DNA of 50,429 bases from assembly GCF_900100535.1 (NCBI RefSeq), contig NZ_FNDG01000031.1, positions 1 to 50,429 of the forward strand. The letters are read 5' to 3'. This DNA is from Phytopseudomonas flavescens. GTDB lineage: Bacteria > Pseudomonadota > Gammaproteobacteria > Pseudomonadales > Pseudomonadaceae. Position 1 is the first letter of the stretch; each line of letters opens with the position of its first letter. The position numbers and the translations under genes are program-made. Under the pieces are notes generated by a model. That model saw only the letters and a program-made list of their open reading frames with translations, was not told where the DNA came from and ran no database searches. Of this stretch, positions 32,330-40,408 are shown in pieces.

Positions 32330-32749
32330 TCAGTCGCTGCCGGACTTCTTGCTGCCCGGCTCGGCAGCGGCCTGGGCGAACGCCATGATCACGTCACGCA
32401 CCACCTTGCGCTGCGACGCCGGCAGCAGCAGAAACGCGTCGATGGCTTCGCGCTCGGGGTAGAACGTCGGGTCTTCCCAGCGTCCCCGTTGCTCGCGCGC
32501 AGCGATTGCGGCACGTTCGCCGAAACGCAGGGCCTGGGGCTCCACCCGAAGCCACTCGGAGAGCACCAGCAGCTTGTCCTGGGAGGGGATGGATTGCCCA
32601 CGCAGCCAGCGCGAAACTGCCTGGAAGGTCACGGAACGCCCCCAGTAACGGGAGTTGAACTCTCGCTCCAGCACGGCAGGTCGATCGGGATACCCCGCTG
32701 CGCGCATGGCATCGCGCAGGCGCTGGGCAAATTCGGTTTTCTCAGTCAT
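32330..32749 (-). CDS. XRE-family helix-turn-helix regulator
   Basis: A 139-residue protein with an N-terminal lambda-repressor-like HTH: TEFAQRLRDAMRAAGY, then SVTFQAVSRWLRGQSIP, whose recognition helix is about residues 35-50. A C-terminal helical region with FLLLPASQRKVVRDVIMAF follows. The protein resembles small phage-type or chromosomal XRE repressors. ATG 32749 lacks a good ribosome-binding site; GTG 32776 is an in-frame alternative, adding 9 residues. It is divergent from the BRO-N-like gene, with a perfect 17-base palindrome between them, so it probably represses both. Confidence 0.8.
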   Translation of the reverse strand: MTEKTEFAQRLRDAMRAAGYPDRPAVLEREFNSRYWGRSVTFQAVSRWLRGQSIPSQDKLLVLSEWLRVEPQALRFGERAAIAAREQRGRWEDPTFYPEREAIDAFLLLPASQRKVVRDVIMAFAQAAAEPGSKKSGSD

Positions 32750-32788
32750 GGGGGCGGACGTTAATTCCGCATCCACACTTGATTGAGC

Positions 32789-32805
32789 TTTCAGTTGTAC
32801 TGAAA
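32789..32805. promoter_or_regulatory. Perfect 17-base operator between divergent regulators
   Basis: TTTCAGT-TGT-ACTGAAA is an exact inverted repeat with 7-base arms and a 3-base centre, in an AT-rich patch between the XRE gene (minus) and the BRO-N-like gene (plus). Size and symmetry are those of Cro/CI-type operators. It touches ATG 32806, so a regulator bound here would block that start region. Confidence 0.7.
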
Positions 32806-33153
32806 ATGAAATTTATGATTTCATCACCGACAGATGAACAGGAAGACAGCGCGCCAGGGAAGCCAAGGATGCGATCACACCTGCTGATTTTCGAAGGCCA
32901 CGAGATAGCCATACGCTACACGACCGATGACAGGCCGTGGCTGGATGCCCCGACGCTGTGCAATTTGCTGGGTTACGCCGATTGGCGGCGTGCATTGCTG
33001 GAACACTGCCATCCTGCTGACATTCTGTTCGGCGACGACGAAATCCCCCAGGCCTTCATCAGCCTGGACGCCCTGCAGCGCCTCAGCACTCAGGCAGCGA
33101 GCCCGCAGGCGCTACGCGTGCATCAGTGGCTGGGCCGGTTGCAGCGGCCATGA
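32806..33153 (+). CDS. Small BRO-N-like (antirepressor-type) protein
   Basis: 115 residues from ATG 32806, or 94 from ATG 32869, which is better placed after AAGCCAAGG. The core RSHLLIFEGHEIAIRYTTDD then WLDAPTLCNLLGYADWRRAL and EIPQAFISLDALQRLS fits a compact BRO-N fold, a DNA-binding domain known from phage antirepressors. No C-terminal ORF6N/KilA-type domain follows. It is paired divergently with an XRE regulator and converges on the UPF0149 gene (6 bases between stops). The target is unknown. The first start would have no ribosome-binding site because the operator abuts it. Confidence 0.68.
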   Translation: MKFMISSPTDEQEDSAPGKPRMRSHLLIFEGHEIAIRYTTDDRPWLDAPTLCNLLGYADWRRALLEHCHPADILFGDDEIPQAFISLDALQRLSTQAASPQALRVHQWLGRLQRP

Positions 33154-33159
33154 CACCGC

Positions 33160-33804
33160 TCACGGCATGCAGCACTGTTTGTACTTCTTGCCGCTGCCAC
33201 AGGTGCAGGGATCGTTACGGCCGACCTTGGTTTCGTCACGGCGTACGGGCAGCAACGGCTCGAGATGCTCCTGCCAGTACGCATGGATCGCCACCGCAGC
33301 CGGCTCGAGCATAGCGACCGAGGCAGCGTACTCATCGTCGGACAGGGCGTTGAGTGCCTCCGAGCCGCTCTCGGCGCCGTGCAGGATGATCACCGCCAAC
33401 GAGGCTTGCAGCGCCTCTGGCAAGCCGTCATCGAGCCAGCCAGCGACATTCGCCCCGCGCAGGTAACCCGCGCACCACTCGGAAACGATGAGCTTCTCGC
33501 CCTTGCCGTCGTCGTCAGCCAGGAAGATCGCCTCGTAGTCGTCCGGCTCCTCCCCCAGCATGTAGGCCGCTTCGCTCATCAGCTCGATGGCCAGCTTGCG
33601 GAAGGTTTCCGCCTCCTTGTCGCTCGGCCAGCGCGGCAGCTTGTCGGCCCAGATGGCTGGATACCAGACACCCGGGTCGACCTGCCGAGGCCCGGAGACG
33701 ATCCCGGCAAAAAAACCATCCAGCTCACTGGCGGACAGAACGGAATCATCGTTGCCGTACTTGAGCAGCAACTGGTCGAGCTTTTCGAGCCCTTTGTTAT
33801 CCAT
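33160..33804 (-). CDS. UPF0149/YecA-family protein with SEC-C motif
   Basis: A 214-residue protein. The N-terminal UPF0149 region contains SVLSASELDGFFAGIVSGP. The C-terminal RNDPCTCGSGKKYKQCC is a complete SEC-C metal-binding motif (C-x-C-x8-C-C), as in SecA and YecA. YecA-type proteins bind zinc or iron and associate with ribosomes or Sec-related factors in some species; the role here is not known. ATG 33804 is used. Confidence 0.88.
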   Translation of the reverse strand: MDNKGLEKLDQLLLKYGNDDSVLSASELDGFFAGIVSGPRQVDPGVWYPAIWADKLPRWPSDKEAETFRKLAIELMSEAAYMLGEEPDDYEAIFLADDDGKGEKLIVSEWCAGYLRGANVAGWLDDGLPEALQASLAVIILHGAESGSEALNALSDDEYAASVAMLEPAAVAIHAYWQEHLEPLLPVRRDETKVGRNDPCTCGSGKKYKQCCMP

Positions 33805-33955
33805 CGACGACGCTCCCCCGCAAAAAGGGCGCTACTGTCCCACAGATGGCCGTCCGTCAAAAGCCTTGTCGGCCGTCCGGTATATCGCGGGTGTCCTCCT
33901 GCCAAGGGCCCGGTACAATGCGCGCCTACCGTGCTCAGCCCTATAAAGAAAAAAC

Positions 33956-35959
33956 ATGTCCTTGCCCAAGAACCACCTGGAACTGCTCAGCCCCGCCCGT
34001 GATGTCGACATCGCTCGCGAGGCCATCTTGCATGGCGCCGATGCCATCTACATCGGCGGCCCGAGCTTCGGCGCGCGGCACAACGCGTGCAACGACGTCA
34101 GCGATATCGCCGGGCTCGTGGAGTTCGCCCGTCGCTATCACGCCCGGGTATTCACCACCCTCAACACCATCCTGCACGACGATGAGCTGGAGCCGGCGCG
34201 CACGCTGATCCACCAGCTCTACGACGCGGGCGTGGATGCATTGATCGTGCAGGACCTGGGCGTGCTGGATCTGGACATCCCGCCGATCGAGCTGCATGCC
34301 AGCACACAGACGGACATCCGCACCCTGGGCCGGGCCAAGTTCCTCGACCAGGCCGGTTTCTCGCAGCTGGTGCTGGCCCGCGAGCTGAATCTGCAGGAAA
34401 TCCGCACCATCGCCGATGAAACCGATGCGGCCATCGAGTTCTTCATCCACGGCGCGCTGTGCGTGGCCTTTTCCGGCCAGTGCAACATTTCCCATGCCCA
34501 GAACGGCCGCAGCGCCAACCGCGGCGACTGCTCCCAGGCCTGCCGCCTGCCCTACACCCTGAAGGACGACCAGGGTCGCGTGGTGGCCTTCGAGAAGCAC
34601 CTGCTGTCGATGAAGGACAACAACCAGAGCGCCAACCTGCGCGCCCTGGTCGAGGCCGGTGTGCGCTCGTTCAAGATCGAGGGGCGCTACAAGGACATGG
34701 GCTACGTGAAGAACATCACCGCCTATTACCGCCAGCGCCTCGACGACATCCTCATCGAGCGCCCGGATCTCGCCCGTGCCTCAAGCGGCCGCACGGCGCA
34801 TTTCTTCCTGCCCGATCCGGACAAGACCTTCCACCGCGGCAGCACCGACTACTTCGTCACCGAGCGCAAGGTCGATATCGGCGCCTTCGATTCGCCGACC
34901 TTCACCGGGCTCCCTGTCGGCCATGTCGAGAAAGTCAACAAACGCGACCTGATCGCCGTCACCTTTGAACCCTTGTCCAACGGCGACGGCCTCAACGTGC
35001 TGGTCAAGCGCGACGTGGTGGGCTTTCGCAGCAACATCGCCGAGTTGCAAGACACGTTCGAAGAAGACGGCGAGAGGCGCTGGCGCTACCGCGTCGAGCC
35101 CAACGAAATGCCGACAGGCATGTTCCGCCTGCGCCCCAACCACCCGCTGTCGCGCAACCTGGATCACAACTGGCAGCAGGCACTGCAGAAGACTTCCGCA
35201 GAGCGCCGCATCGGTATCCAGTGGCGAGCCGAACTGCATGAACGCTGCCTGACCCTGACCGCGACCAGCGAGGAAGGTATCAGCGCCACCGTCCACCTGG
35301 ACGGCCCGTTCGGCACCGCCAACAAACCGCAGCAGGCCCTCGACGGGCTGCGTGATCTGCTCACCCAGCTGGGTACCACCCTCTACCATGCCCAAGGCGT
35401 CGAACTGGATGCGCCCCAAGCATTCTTCGTACCCAACTCGCAGCTCAAGAGCCTGCGCCGCGAGGCCATCGAAGCACTGACCGAAGCACGCGTCGCCGCC
35501 CACCCGCGTGGCGGGCGCAAGGCCGAAAGCACACCGCCACCGGTTTACCCGGAGTCGCACCTGTCGTTCCTGGCCAACGTCTACAACCACAAGGCGCGCG
35601 CGTTCTACCATCGCCACGGCGTGCAGTTGATCGACGCAGCCTACGAGGCACACGAGGAACTGGGTGAAGTGCCGGTGATGATCACCAAGCACTGCCTGCG
35701 CTTCTCCTTCAACCTGTGCCCGAAACAGGCCAAGGGCGTTACCGGCGTGCGCACCAAGGTCGCGCCGATGCAACTGGTGCATGGCGATGAAGTGCTGACC
35801 CTGAAGTTCGACTGCAAGCCCTGTGAAATGCATGTGGTCGGCAAGATGAAGGGCCACATCCTCGATCTGCCGCTCCCCGGCAGCGCCGCGACCCAGGTGG
35901 TCGGCCATATCACCCCGGAAGACCTGCTCAAGACAGCCCGGCAGTGGTCGCCCCACTGA
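33956..35959 (+). CDS. rlhA: 23S rRNA 5-hydroxycytidine synthase, U32 peptidase family
   Basis: A 667-residue protein of the U32 family. The N-terminal TIM-barrel-like region (LELLSPARDVDIAREAILHGADAIYIGG, quoted by its ends) has ELHASTQTDI and GALCVAFSGQCNISH, including cysteines proposed to hold an iron-sulfur cluster with RGDCSQACR. A long C-terminal DUF3656 region follows. Length matches E. coli YdcP/RlhA (about 650) and not the shorter TrhP/YegQ. RlhA hydroxylates C2501 of 23S rRNA using a prephenate-dependent route. ATG 33956 gives the usual MSLPKNHLELLSPA start. A terminator follows at 36006. Confidence 0.85.
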   Translation: MSLPKNHLELLSPARDVDIAREAILHGADAIYIGGPSFGARHNACNDVSDIAGLVEFARRYHARVFTTLNTILHDDELEPARTLIHQLYDAGVDALIVQDLGVLDLDIPPIELHASTQTDIRTLGRAKFLDQAGFSQLVLARELNLQEIRTIADETDAAIEFFIHGALCVAFSGQCNISHAQNGRSANRGDCSQACRLPYTLKDDQGRVVAFEKHLLSMKDNNQSANLRALVEAGVRSFKIEGRYKDMGYVKNITAYYRQRLDDILIERPDLARASSGRTAHFFLPDPDKTFHRGSTDYFVTERKVDIGAFDSPTFTGLPVGHVEKVNKRDLIAVTFEPLSNGDGLNVLVKRDVVGFRSNIAELQDTFEEDGERRWRYRVEPNEMPTGMFRLRPNHPLSRNLDHNWQQALQKTSAERRIGIQWRAELHERCLTLTATSEEGISATVHLDGPFGTANKPQQALDGLRDLLTQLGTTLYHAQGVELDAPQAFFVPNSQLKSLRREAIEALTEARVAAHPRGGRKAESTPPPVYPESHLSFLANVYNHKARAFYHRHGVQLIDAAYEAHEELGEVPVMITKHCLRFSFNLCPKQAKGVTGVRTKVAPMQLVHGDEVLTLKFDCKPCEMHVVGKMKGHILDLPLPGSAATQVVGHITPEDLLKTARQWSPH

Positions 35960-36005
35960 GCGGTGGGACAAGCGCTGCCCCAGACGCCTCCGGCTGGGCC
36001 AGGCG

Positions 36006-36025
36006 CGCCCTGTCAGGGCGGTTTT
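36006..36025 (+). terminator. Intrinsic terminator after rlhA
   Basis: CGCCCT-GTC-AGGGCG forms a 6-bp GC stem with a 3-base loop, followed by GTTTT. It lies 47 bases after the rlhA stop. The remaining gap to the next gene (36026-36393) contains no convincing reading frame. Confidence 0.65.
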
Positions 36026-36393
36026 CCCGGCGCCCCGGTGACCGGTAGAAATCCCGTCATCCAAACCCGCTAGACTCTGCACCGCATGCAGTAGCGGCCC
36101 GATGCCCCGGCGACTACGGCTACTCGCCGGCCTGGCGTTTCGAGGCGTCTTTGCGCGCTCGCCGAGCCCCATGTTGGCATGGGTATCCGTCACGCCCGGC
36201 AGCGTCCTGAGCGACCTGCAGCACCCCGCGAGCAGCCACGACGCTGACACGCTGCAGATAGATGGAACAGCTGCGCGACGATGAAGTCATAACGCCACTA
36301 AATGATTCGACTCCACCCGACGATCCAGCGCATCATCGCCACCACCACGTTTGCCATGGGCCAGCCTCTGTGCGCTCGTCGCAGGAAGAGAAC

Positions 36394-37401
36394 ATGACGT
36401 ATCACCATCACATCAAGCGGATGCTCTGGCTGCCGATCAATCTCGTCCAGCTCATCGCCGTCACCTGCTGGCTGGGCAGCCTGGCACTCAATCCCTACAC
36501 CAGCTCCCCCTTGAGCGCCGAGGAGATGCTCACCGCGCTGAGCATTTCCTTGGTCTGGCTGGGCATGTCCTCGACCAAAAGCTTCGCCCTGTGGCGGATC
36601 GGCGGCGGGGTCTACATGATTCTCGCCGCCTACCTGTTCAAGCTGCAGATCGAGCGAATGGACGAGGCCCATATGCACACCTGGGCCATGGCAGTGAGCA
36701 CGCTGATCACCCTGTGCGGTGTGGTGTTCTTCGTCCGCGCGCTGGACTACGTATGCGGATCGACCGCCGTCTGGCTGGTGATGTGGGATGCCAACCCGCC
36801 CCTGCTCAACCTGGAGGCGCTGCCGCTCTATGCGGTGTTCGTGCTGTCTGCACTGATGCTCGGTGCGATGACCAACGTCAGTTTCATCCACATGATGCGC
36901 AAGACCTACGAACTCAAGGAAAGCTATCGCCATCTCGCGGAAACCGACATGCTCACCGGCGTGCCCAACCGGCGGGCGCTGATGAACAGCCTGGAACAGG
37001 CACTGCACGCCACGGACAGCCAGCGGCTGTTCTTCGCCATGCTCGATATCGACGATTTCAAGCTGATCAACGACCGGCACGGCCACGACGTCGGCGATGC
37101 CGTGCTGGTCGAGTTCGCCCGCCATCTCGAGCAGACCCGTGACCTGCATGCATACGGTCGCCTGGGAGGCGAGGAATTCGGCCTGCTGCTGGCCAGCGAT
37201 AGCCTGGCCGCTGCCAGCCAGGCCATCGAGGCACTGCTCCAGCGGCTCGCCGCCCAGCCCACTCAGGGCATCACGCTGTCCTTCAGCGCCGGCCTGGTCG
37301 CCGTCGCCGGGCAGCAGAACGTGACGCGCCTGCTCAAAAGCGCCGACGAGTGCCTGTATCGGGCCAAGCGCGCCGGCAAGCACCGGGTGGTTGCCGCCTG
37401 A
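36394..37401 (+). CDS. Membrane diguanylate cyclase (GGDEF)
   Basis: A 335-residue protein. Five or six membrane helices (about 10-165) precede a GGDEF domain (about 175-335) with TDMLTGVPNRRAL and LDIDDFKLINDRHGHDVGD. The active loop GGEEF at 258-262 is intact, so it should make c-di-GMP. The RxxD inhibitory site is altered (RDLH at 249-252), suggesting weaker product inhibition. ATG 36394 has AGGAAGAG at 3-10 bases and starts the first membrane segment, so in-frame sequence upstream to 36262 is left out. It converges on the chemoreceptor gene at 37436. Confidence 0.88.
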   Translation: MTYHHHIKRMLWLPINLVQLIAVTCWLGSLALNPYTSSPLSAEEMLTALSISLVWLGMSSTKSFALWRIGGGVYMILAAYLFKLQIERMDEAHMHTWAMAVSTLITLCGVVFFVRALDYVCGSTAVWLVMWDANPPLLNLEALPLYAVFVLSALMLGAMTNVSFIHMMRKTYELKESYRHLAETDMLTGVPNRRALMNSLEQALHATDSQRLFFAMLDIDDFKLINDRHGHDVGDAVLVEFARHLEQTRDLHAYGRLGGEEFGLLLASDSLAAASQAIEALLQRLAAQPTQGITLSFSAGLVAVAGQQNVTRLLKSADECLYRAKRAGKHRVVAA

Positions 37402-37435
37402 CCAGCCGCGCCGTGCCAGCGCCCGAAGACGCACA

Positions 37436-38749
37436 TCACTTGAGCTGCCGGGCGAAGCCTTCCACCGCGGCCAGCACCTGCTTGGCACCCTGGCGGATGT
37501 CGACGATCACGTCGCCGGCCTGCTTGGCCAATTCGAGGCCTGCCTGCGCCTGCGTGCGGCTGCTGGCCATGTCGTGCACAGCGGCATCCACCAATTTCTG
37601 GTTATCCTGAACCACCCCGACGATTTCTTCGGTGGCGCTGCTGGTACGGCTGGCCAGTTGCCGAACTTCATCGGCGACGACCGCGAAACCACGGCCCTGC
37701 TCGCCTGCCCGGGCGGCCTCGATGGCGGCGTTGAGCGCCAGCAGGTTGGTCTGCTGGGCAATGCTGCCGATGGTCTGCACCATGGTGCTGATCAGGATCG
37801 ACTGCTTGCCCAGCGCCTCGATGCCTTGCGATGCAGAGGTCATTTGCTCGGCAATGCGCTGCATGGTCTGCACGGTATCGGTCACCACCTGAGCACCGCG
37901 CTGGGCAGTGGTGTCGGTCTGCTGGGAAATCCCGTAGGCGATGCTGGCTGCCTCGTTGACCTGGTTCTCGCGGTGAACCTGGTCGGTGATCAAGGTGGCG
38001 AACTTGACCACCTTGTACAGTTTGTCCTGGGTGTCCCGCACCGGGTTGTAGGTCGCCTCCAGCCAGACTTCGCGGCCGTGGCTGTCGAGCCGCTTGAAGC
38101 GCCCGGCGATGAATTCGCCGCGGTTGAGCCGCTCCCAGAACTGCCTGTACTGCGCGGACTCGTACTCGTGGGGCAGACAGAACAGGCTGTGGTGCTTGCC
38201 CTTGATCCGCTCCAGGCCGTAGCCCATGCACTGGAGGAACTGTTCATTGGCCGTGAGCACATGGCCGCCCAGGTCGAACTCGATCACCGCCGTGGAGCGC
38301 AGCAAGGCGTTGATGAAGTCTTCGTTTTCCCGCGCCTTGTCCATGGTGGCAGTGATGTCCATGCCGAAGCATTGCACGCGCCGCACCACCCCGGCCTCGT
38401 CGACTACCGGTTGCCAACAGGCCTGGACCCACACCAGCGCGCCGTCGGCACGCAGGAAGCGATAGCGATCGCGTACGGATTGACCGGACTTGACGGCGGC
38501 GGCGAGGTTCTTGAAACACGGCAGCGACTTCACGTAGTCAGGCACGATCTCGCTCATCGACCGGTTACCGAGCTGCTCCGGCTGGTAGCCGATGAAGCTG
38601 GCGAAGTTGCTGTTGAAATCGATGATTCGATACTGGGGATCGATCGTCACCAGGATCATCTCGGTCTGGATGCCTTGGTAAAGCTGTCGCAGCAATGACA
38701 GTTCGACATCCTTGGCCTGCAATTCTTTTTTCAAGCGACTACCGAACAT
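37436..38749 (-). CDS. Soluble PAS-PAS methyl-accepting chemotaxis protein (BdlA-like), paralogue
   Basis: A 437-residue cytoplasmic receptor with the same architecture as 9856-11172: a short coiled-coil start (MFGSRLKKELQAKDVEL), two PAS domains (about 25-140, 150-265) and a short signalling domain with AQQTNLLALNAAIEAARAGE. The second PAS and its PAC region (TAVIEFDLGGHVLTANEQFL; YNPVRDTQDKLYKVVKFA) are strongly similar to the paralogue. PAS cofactors in this class are often haem or FAD, for oxygen or redox sensing; no direct evidence is visible. It lies opposite a c-di-GMP-making enzyme gene. Confidence 0.88.
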   Translation of the reverse strand: MFGSRLKKELQAKDVELSLLRQLYQGIQTEMILVTIDPQYRIIDFNSNFASFIGYQPEQLGNRSMSEIVPDYVKSLPCFKNLAAAVKSGQSVRDRYRFLRADGALVWVQACWQPVVDEAGVVRRVQCFGMDITATMDKARENEDFINALLRSTAVIEFDLGGHVLTANEQFLQCMGYGLERIKGKHHSLFCLPHEYESAQYRQFWERLNRGEFIAGRFKRLDSHGREVWLEATYNPVRDTQDKLYKVVKFATLITDQVHRENQVNEAASIAYGISQQTDTTAQRGAQVVTDTVQTMQRIAEQMTSASQGIEALGKQSILISTMVQTIGSIAQQTNLLALNAAIEAARAGEQGRGFAVVADEVRQLASRTSSATEEIVGVVQDNQKLVDAAVHDMASSRTQAQAGLELAKQAGDVIVDIRQGAKQVLAAVEGFARQLK

Positions 38750-38972
38750 GCTCTTTCTCCAAAGGCCATCCTGTTGAAGCGTATCGGCTGCACAGGCGCT
38801 TTATTGAGCCAACCGTGGCAACAAGCTCGCCTGCATACCGCTCTGCCACCAAGCATAGACGGTCGCTGTCATCGATGGACTGGCCAGGCGGTACGCCCAT
38901 GCCCGTGCAGATATGCATTACCGAGCCCGCAGGTGCGTTACGCTTGGCACGTCGTCGACACGGAGGATACCC

Positions 38973-39398
38973 ATGGCTTACCCACCCTATATGCAGGCCG
39001 GTGATCGGGTCGTGCTGTTCGATGGTGTCTGCAAATTGTGCAATGGCTGGAGCCGTTTTCTGATCCGCCATGACCGTGCAGGCACGCTCAAGCTGTGCAG
39101 CGTGCAATCTCCGCAAGGCCAGGCGATCCTCGCCTGGTTCGGCATGCCGCTGGATCATTTCGACACGTTGCTCTATGTCGAGGGTGATCGGGCGCTGAAG
39201 CGCAGTGAGGCCATTCTGGCGATCCTTCGGCAGTTGCCGGCACCGTGGCGCTGGGCGACGGTGCTGCGGGTAATACCGCGAGGCGTGCGCGACCGGGCTT
39301 ACGATCCCATCGCCCGTAATCGCTACCGCCTGTTCGGGCGTCACGATTATTGCCAGATGCCCCGTCCCGAAGACCGCGAGCGCTTCCTGCATGACTGA
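38973..39398 (+). CDS. DCC-family thiol-disulfide oxidoreductase-like protein (DUF393)
   Basis: A 141-residue protein with the N-terminal signature VVLFDGVCKLCNGW: the DxxCxxC motif that gives the DCC family its name and a thioredoxin-like CxxC. RVIPRGVRDRAYDPIARNR is also typical of the family. Function is unproven, probably a redox role. ATG 38973 has GGAGG at 8 bases. It overlaps the DoxX-like gene by 8 bases, so the two are co-translated. Confidence 0.88.
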   Translation: MAYPPYMQAGDRVVLFDGVCKLCNGWSRFLIRHDRAGTLKLCSVQSPQGQAILAWFGMPLDHFDTLLYVEGDRALKRSEAILAILRQLPAPWRWATVLRVIPRGVRDRAYDPIARNRYRLFGRHDYCQMPRPEDRERFLHD

Positions 39399-39747
39399 TG
39401 CCCTGCTGGCACGCCTGACCGTCGGCGTGATCTTTCTCTACCACGGCCTGGTGCCGAAGCTGCTGTTTGTCAGCCCCACCGAACTGCGCATGCTCGACGC
39501 CCATGGCCTGCCTCACGCCGCGGCTGCGCTGGCGGGCGTCGCCGAGATCCTGCTGGGGCTGGCGATCCTGCTGCTGCGTCGGCAGCGCTGGCCGCTGTGC
39601 TTGGCCCTGGCAGCGCTGATTCTGCTGCTGGTGGATGTGGCGATCTTCGTTCCGGCGCTGCTGGCGGATGCGTTCAACCCGGTGACCGTCAACCTGGCGG
39701 CCAGCGTGTTGTGCGTGATAGCACTGCGAGCCAAGCGCGCCGAGTAG
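39391..39747 (+). CDS. DoxX-like small membrane protein
   Basis: A 118-residue protein with four membrane helices (LLARLTVGVIFLYHGLVPKL, then AAALAGVAEILLGLAILLL, WPLCLALAALILLLVDVA and NLAASVLCVIAL). The YHGLVPKL and AGVAEILLG pattern is that of the DoxX/DoxX-like family. Such proteins often pair with thiol or respiratory redox proteins, which fits the overlapping DCC gene. The start overlaps the end of that gene by 8 bases. Confidence 0.82.
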   Translation: MTDALLARLTVGVIFLYHGLVPKLLFVSPTELRMLDAHGLPHAAAALAGVAEILLGLAILLLRRQRWPLCLALAALILLLVDVAIFVPALLADAFNPVTVNLAASVLCVIALRAKRAE

Positions 39748-39753
39748 GCGCGG

Positions 39754-40338
39754 CTAATTGCGGCCCTGCTCGCGCAAAAAGCGTGCAATTTCTGCCTGAC
39801 GCCGATAGGCCGGCGCCTCCACGGCATTGAAATCGCGGCTGTAGCGCGCCGCAAAACCGGCGCTGCCCCATTCCCGGTACTGCTGCACGTGCAGCAGTTC
39901 GTGGGCCCACAGGGCCACGTCCTGCTCGGCCATCGCGGCGCTGCGAAACACGATGATGTCGACCAGGGTCACCGCCTTGATATCGGGGTTCTGCATGACG
40001 TTGCGGGCGGCGCTCAGTTCGTCGCTGTCGCCGACCTTGTAGCGCACGCCGTCGAGCAGTTCGGCGGCATAGAACGGCAGCAACTGGCGCCGGATGTCGG
40101 CGGGGATCGGCAAGGTACCTTCCCGCGCCGCCGACGCCCGGGAGCGCAGGATCCAGCCTTCCAGCGCGGCACCGGTGATCTGCCCTGCCTGTTCCTGCAT
40201 GGGGCCGAGCACGCCGTTCGGGTCGGGTATGCAGATGCAGCCGCCCAGGCAGACCTGGGTTTCGCCCGGCGCACAGGCCAATGCGGGAGTTACCTGGAAA
40301 ACAGCCAGCAGAACAAGCACCAGGCCAGCTTTCGACAT
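39754..40338 (-). CDS. Secreted DUF4157-type protein with HExxH-like motif
   Basis: A 194-residue protein. The N-terminal signal peptide MSKAGLVLVLLAVFQVTPALA ends at AxA before CAPGETQVC, a cysteine-rich mature start. WAHELLHVQQYREWG near residue 145 resembles the metallopeptidase-like core of DUF4157 (HE-x-x-H with following Q). Proteins of this group are predicted periplasmic or secreted zinc peptidases, without a known substrate. ATG 40338 is chosen as the start of the signal peptide. It lies 70 bases downstream of hglS on the same strand and may share its transcript. Confidence 0.78.
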   Translation of the reverse strand: MSKAGLVLVLLAVFQVTPALACAPGETQVCLGGCICIPDPNGVLGPMQEQAGQITGAALEGWILRSRASAAREGTLPIPADIRRQLLPFYAAELLDGVRYKVGDSDELSAARNVMQNPDIKAVTLVDIIVFRSAAMAEQDVALWAHELLHVQQYREWGSAGFAARYSRDFNAVEAPAYRRQAEIARFLREQGRN

Positions 40339-40408
40339 CGCTCTCTCTCGACTGCGCAAAGAGAGCGACCATGGCGTCAGTCACGACGCTTGTCCAGTGC
40401 CGTGTGCA

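Noticed and set aside
32330..33153. XRE and small neighbour as a toxin-antitoxin pair
   Set aside because: The genes are divergent rather than an operon, and the partner resembles BRO-N rather than a known toxin fold.
36102..36393. Possible N-terminal extension or small gene before the GGDEF gene at 36394
   Set aside because: No ribosome-binding site, no hydrophobic or conserved pattern; the membrane protein has a good start at 36394.
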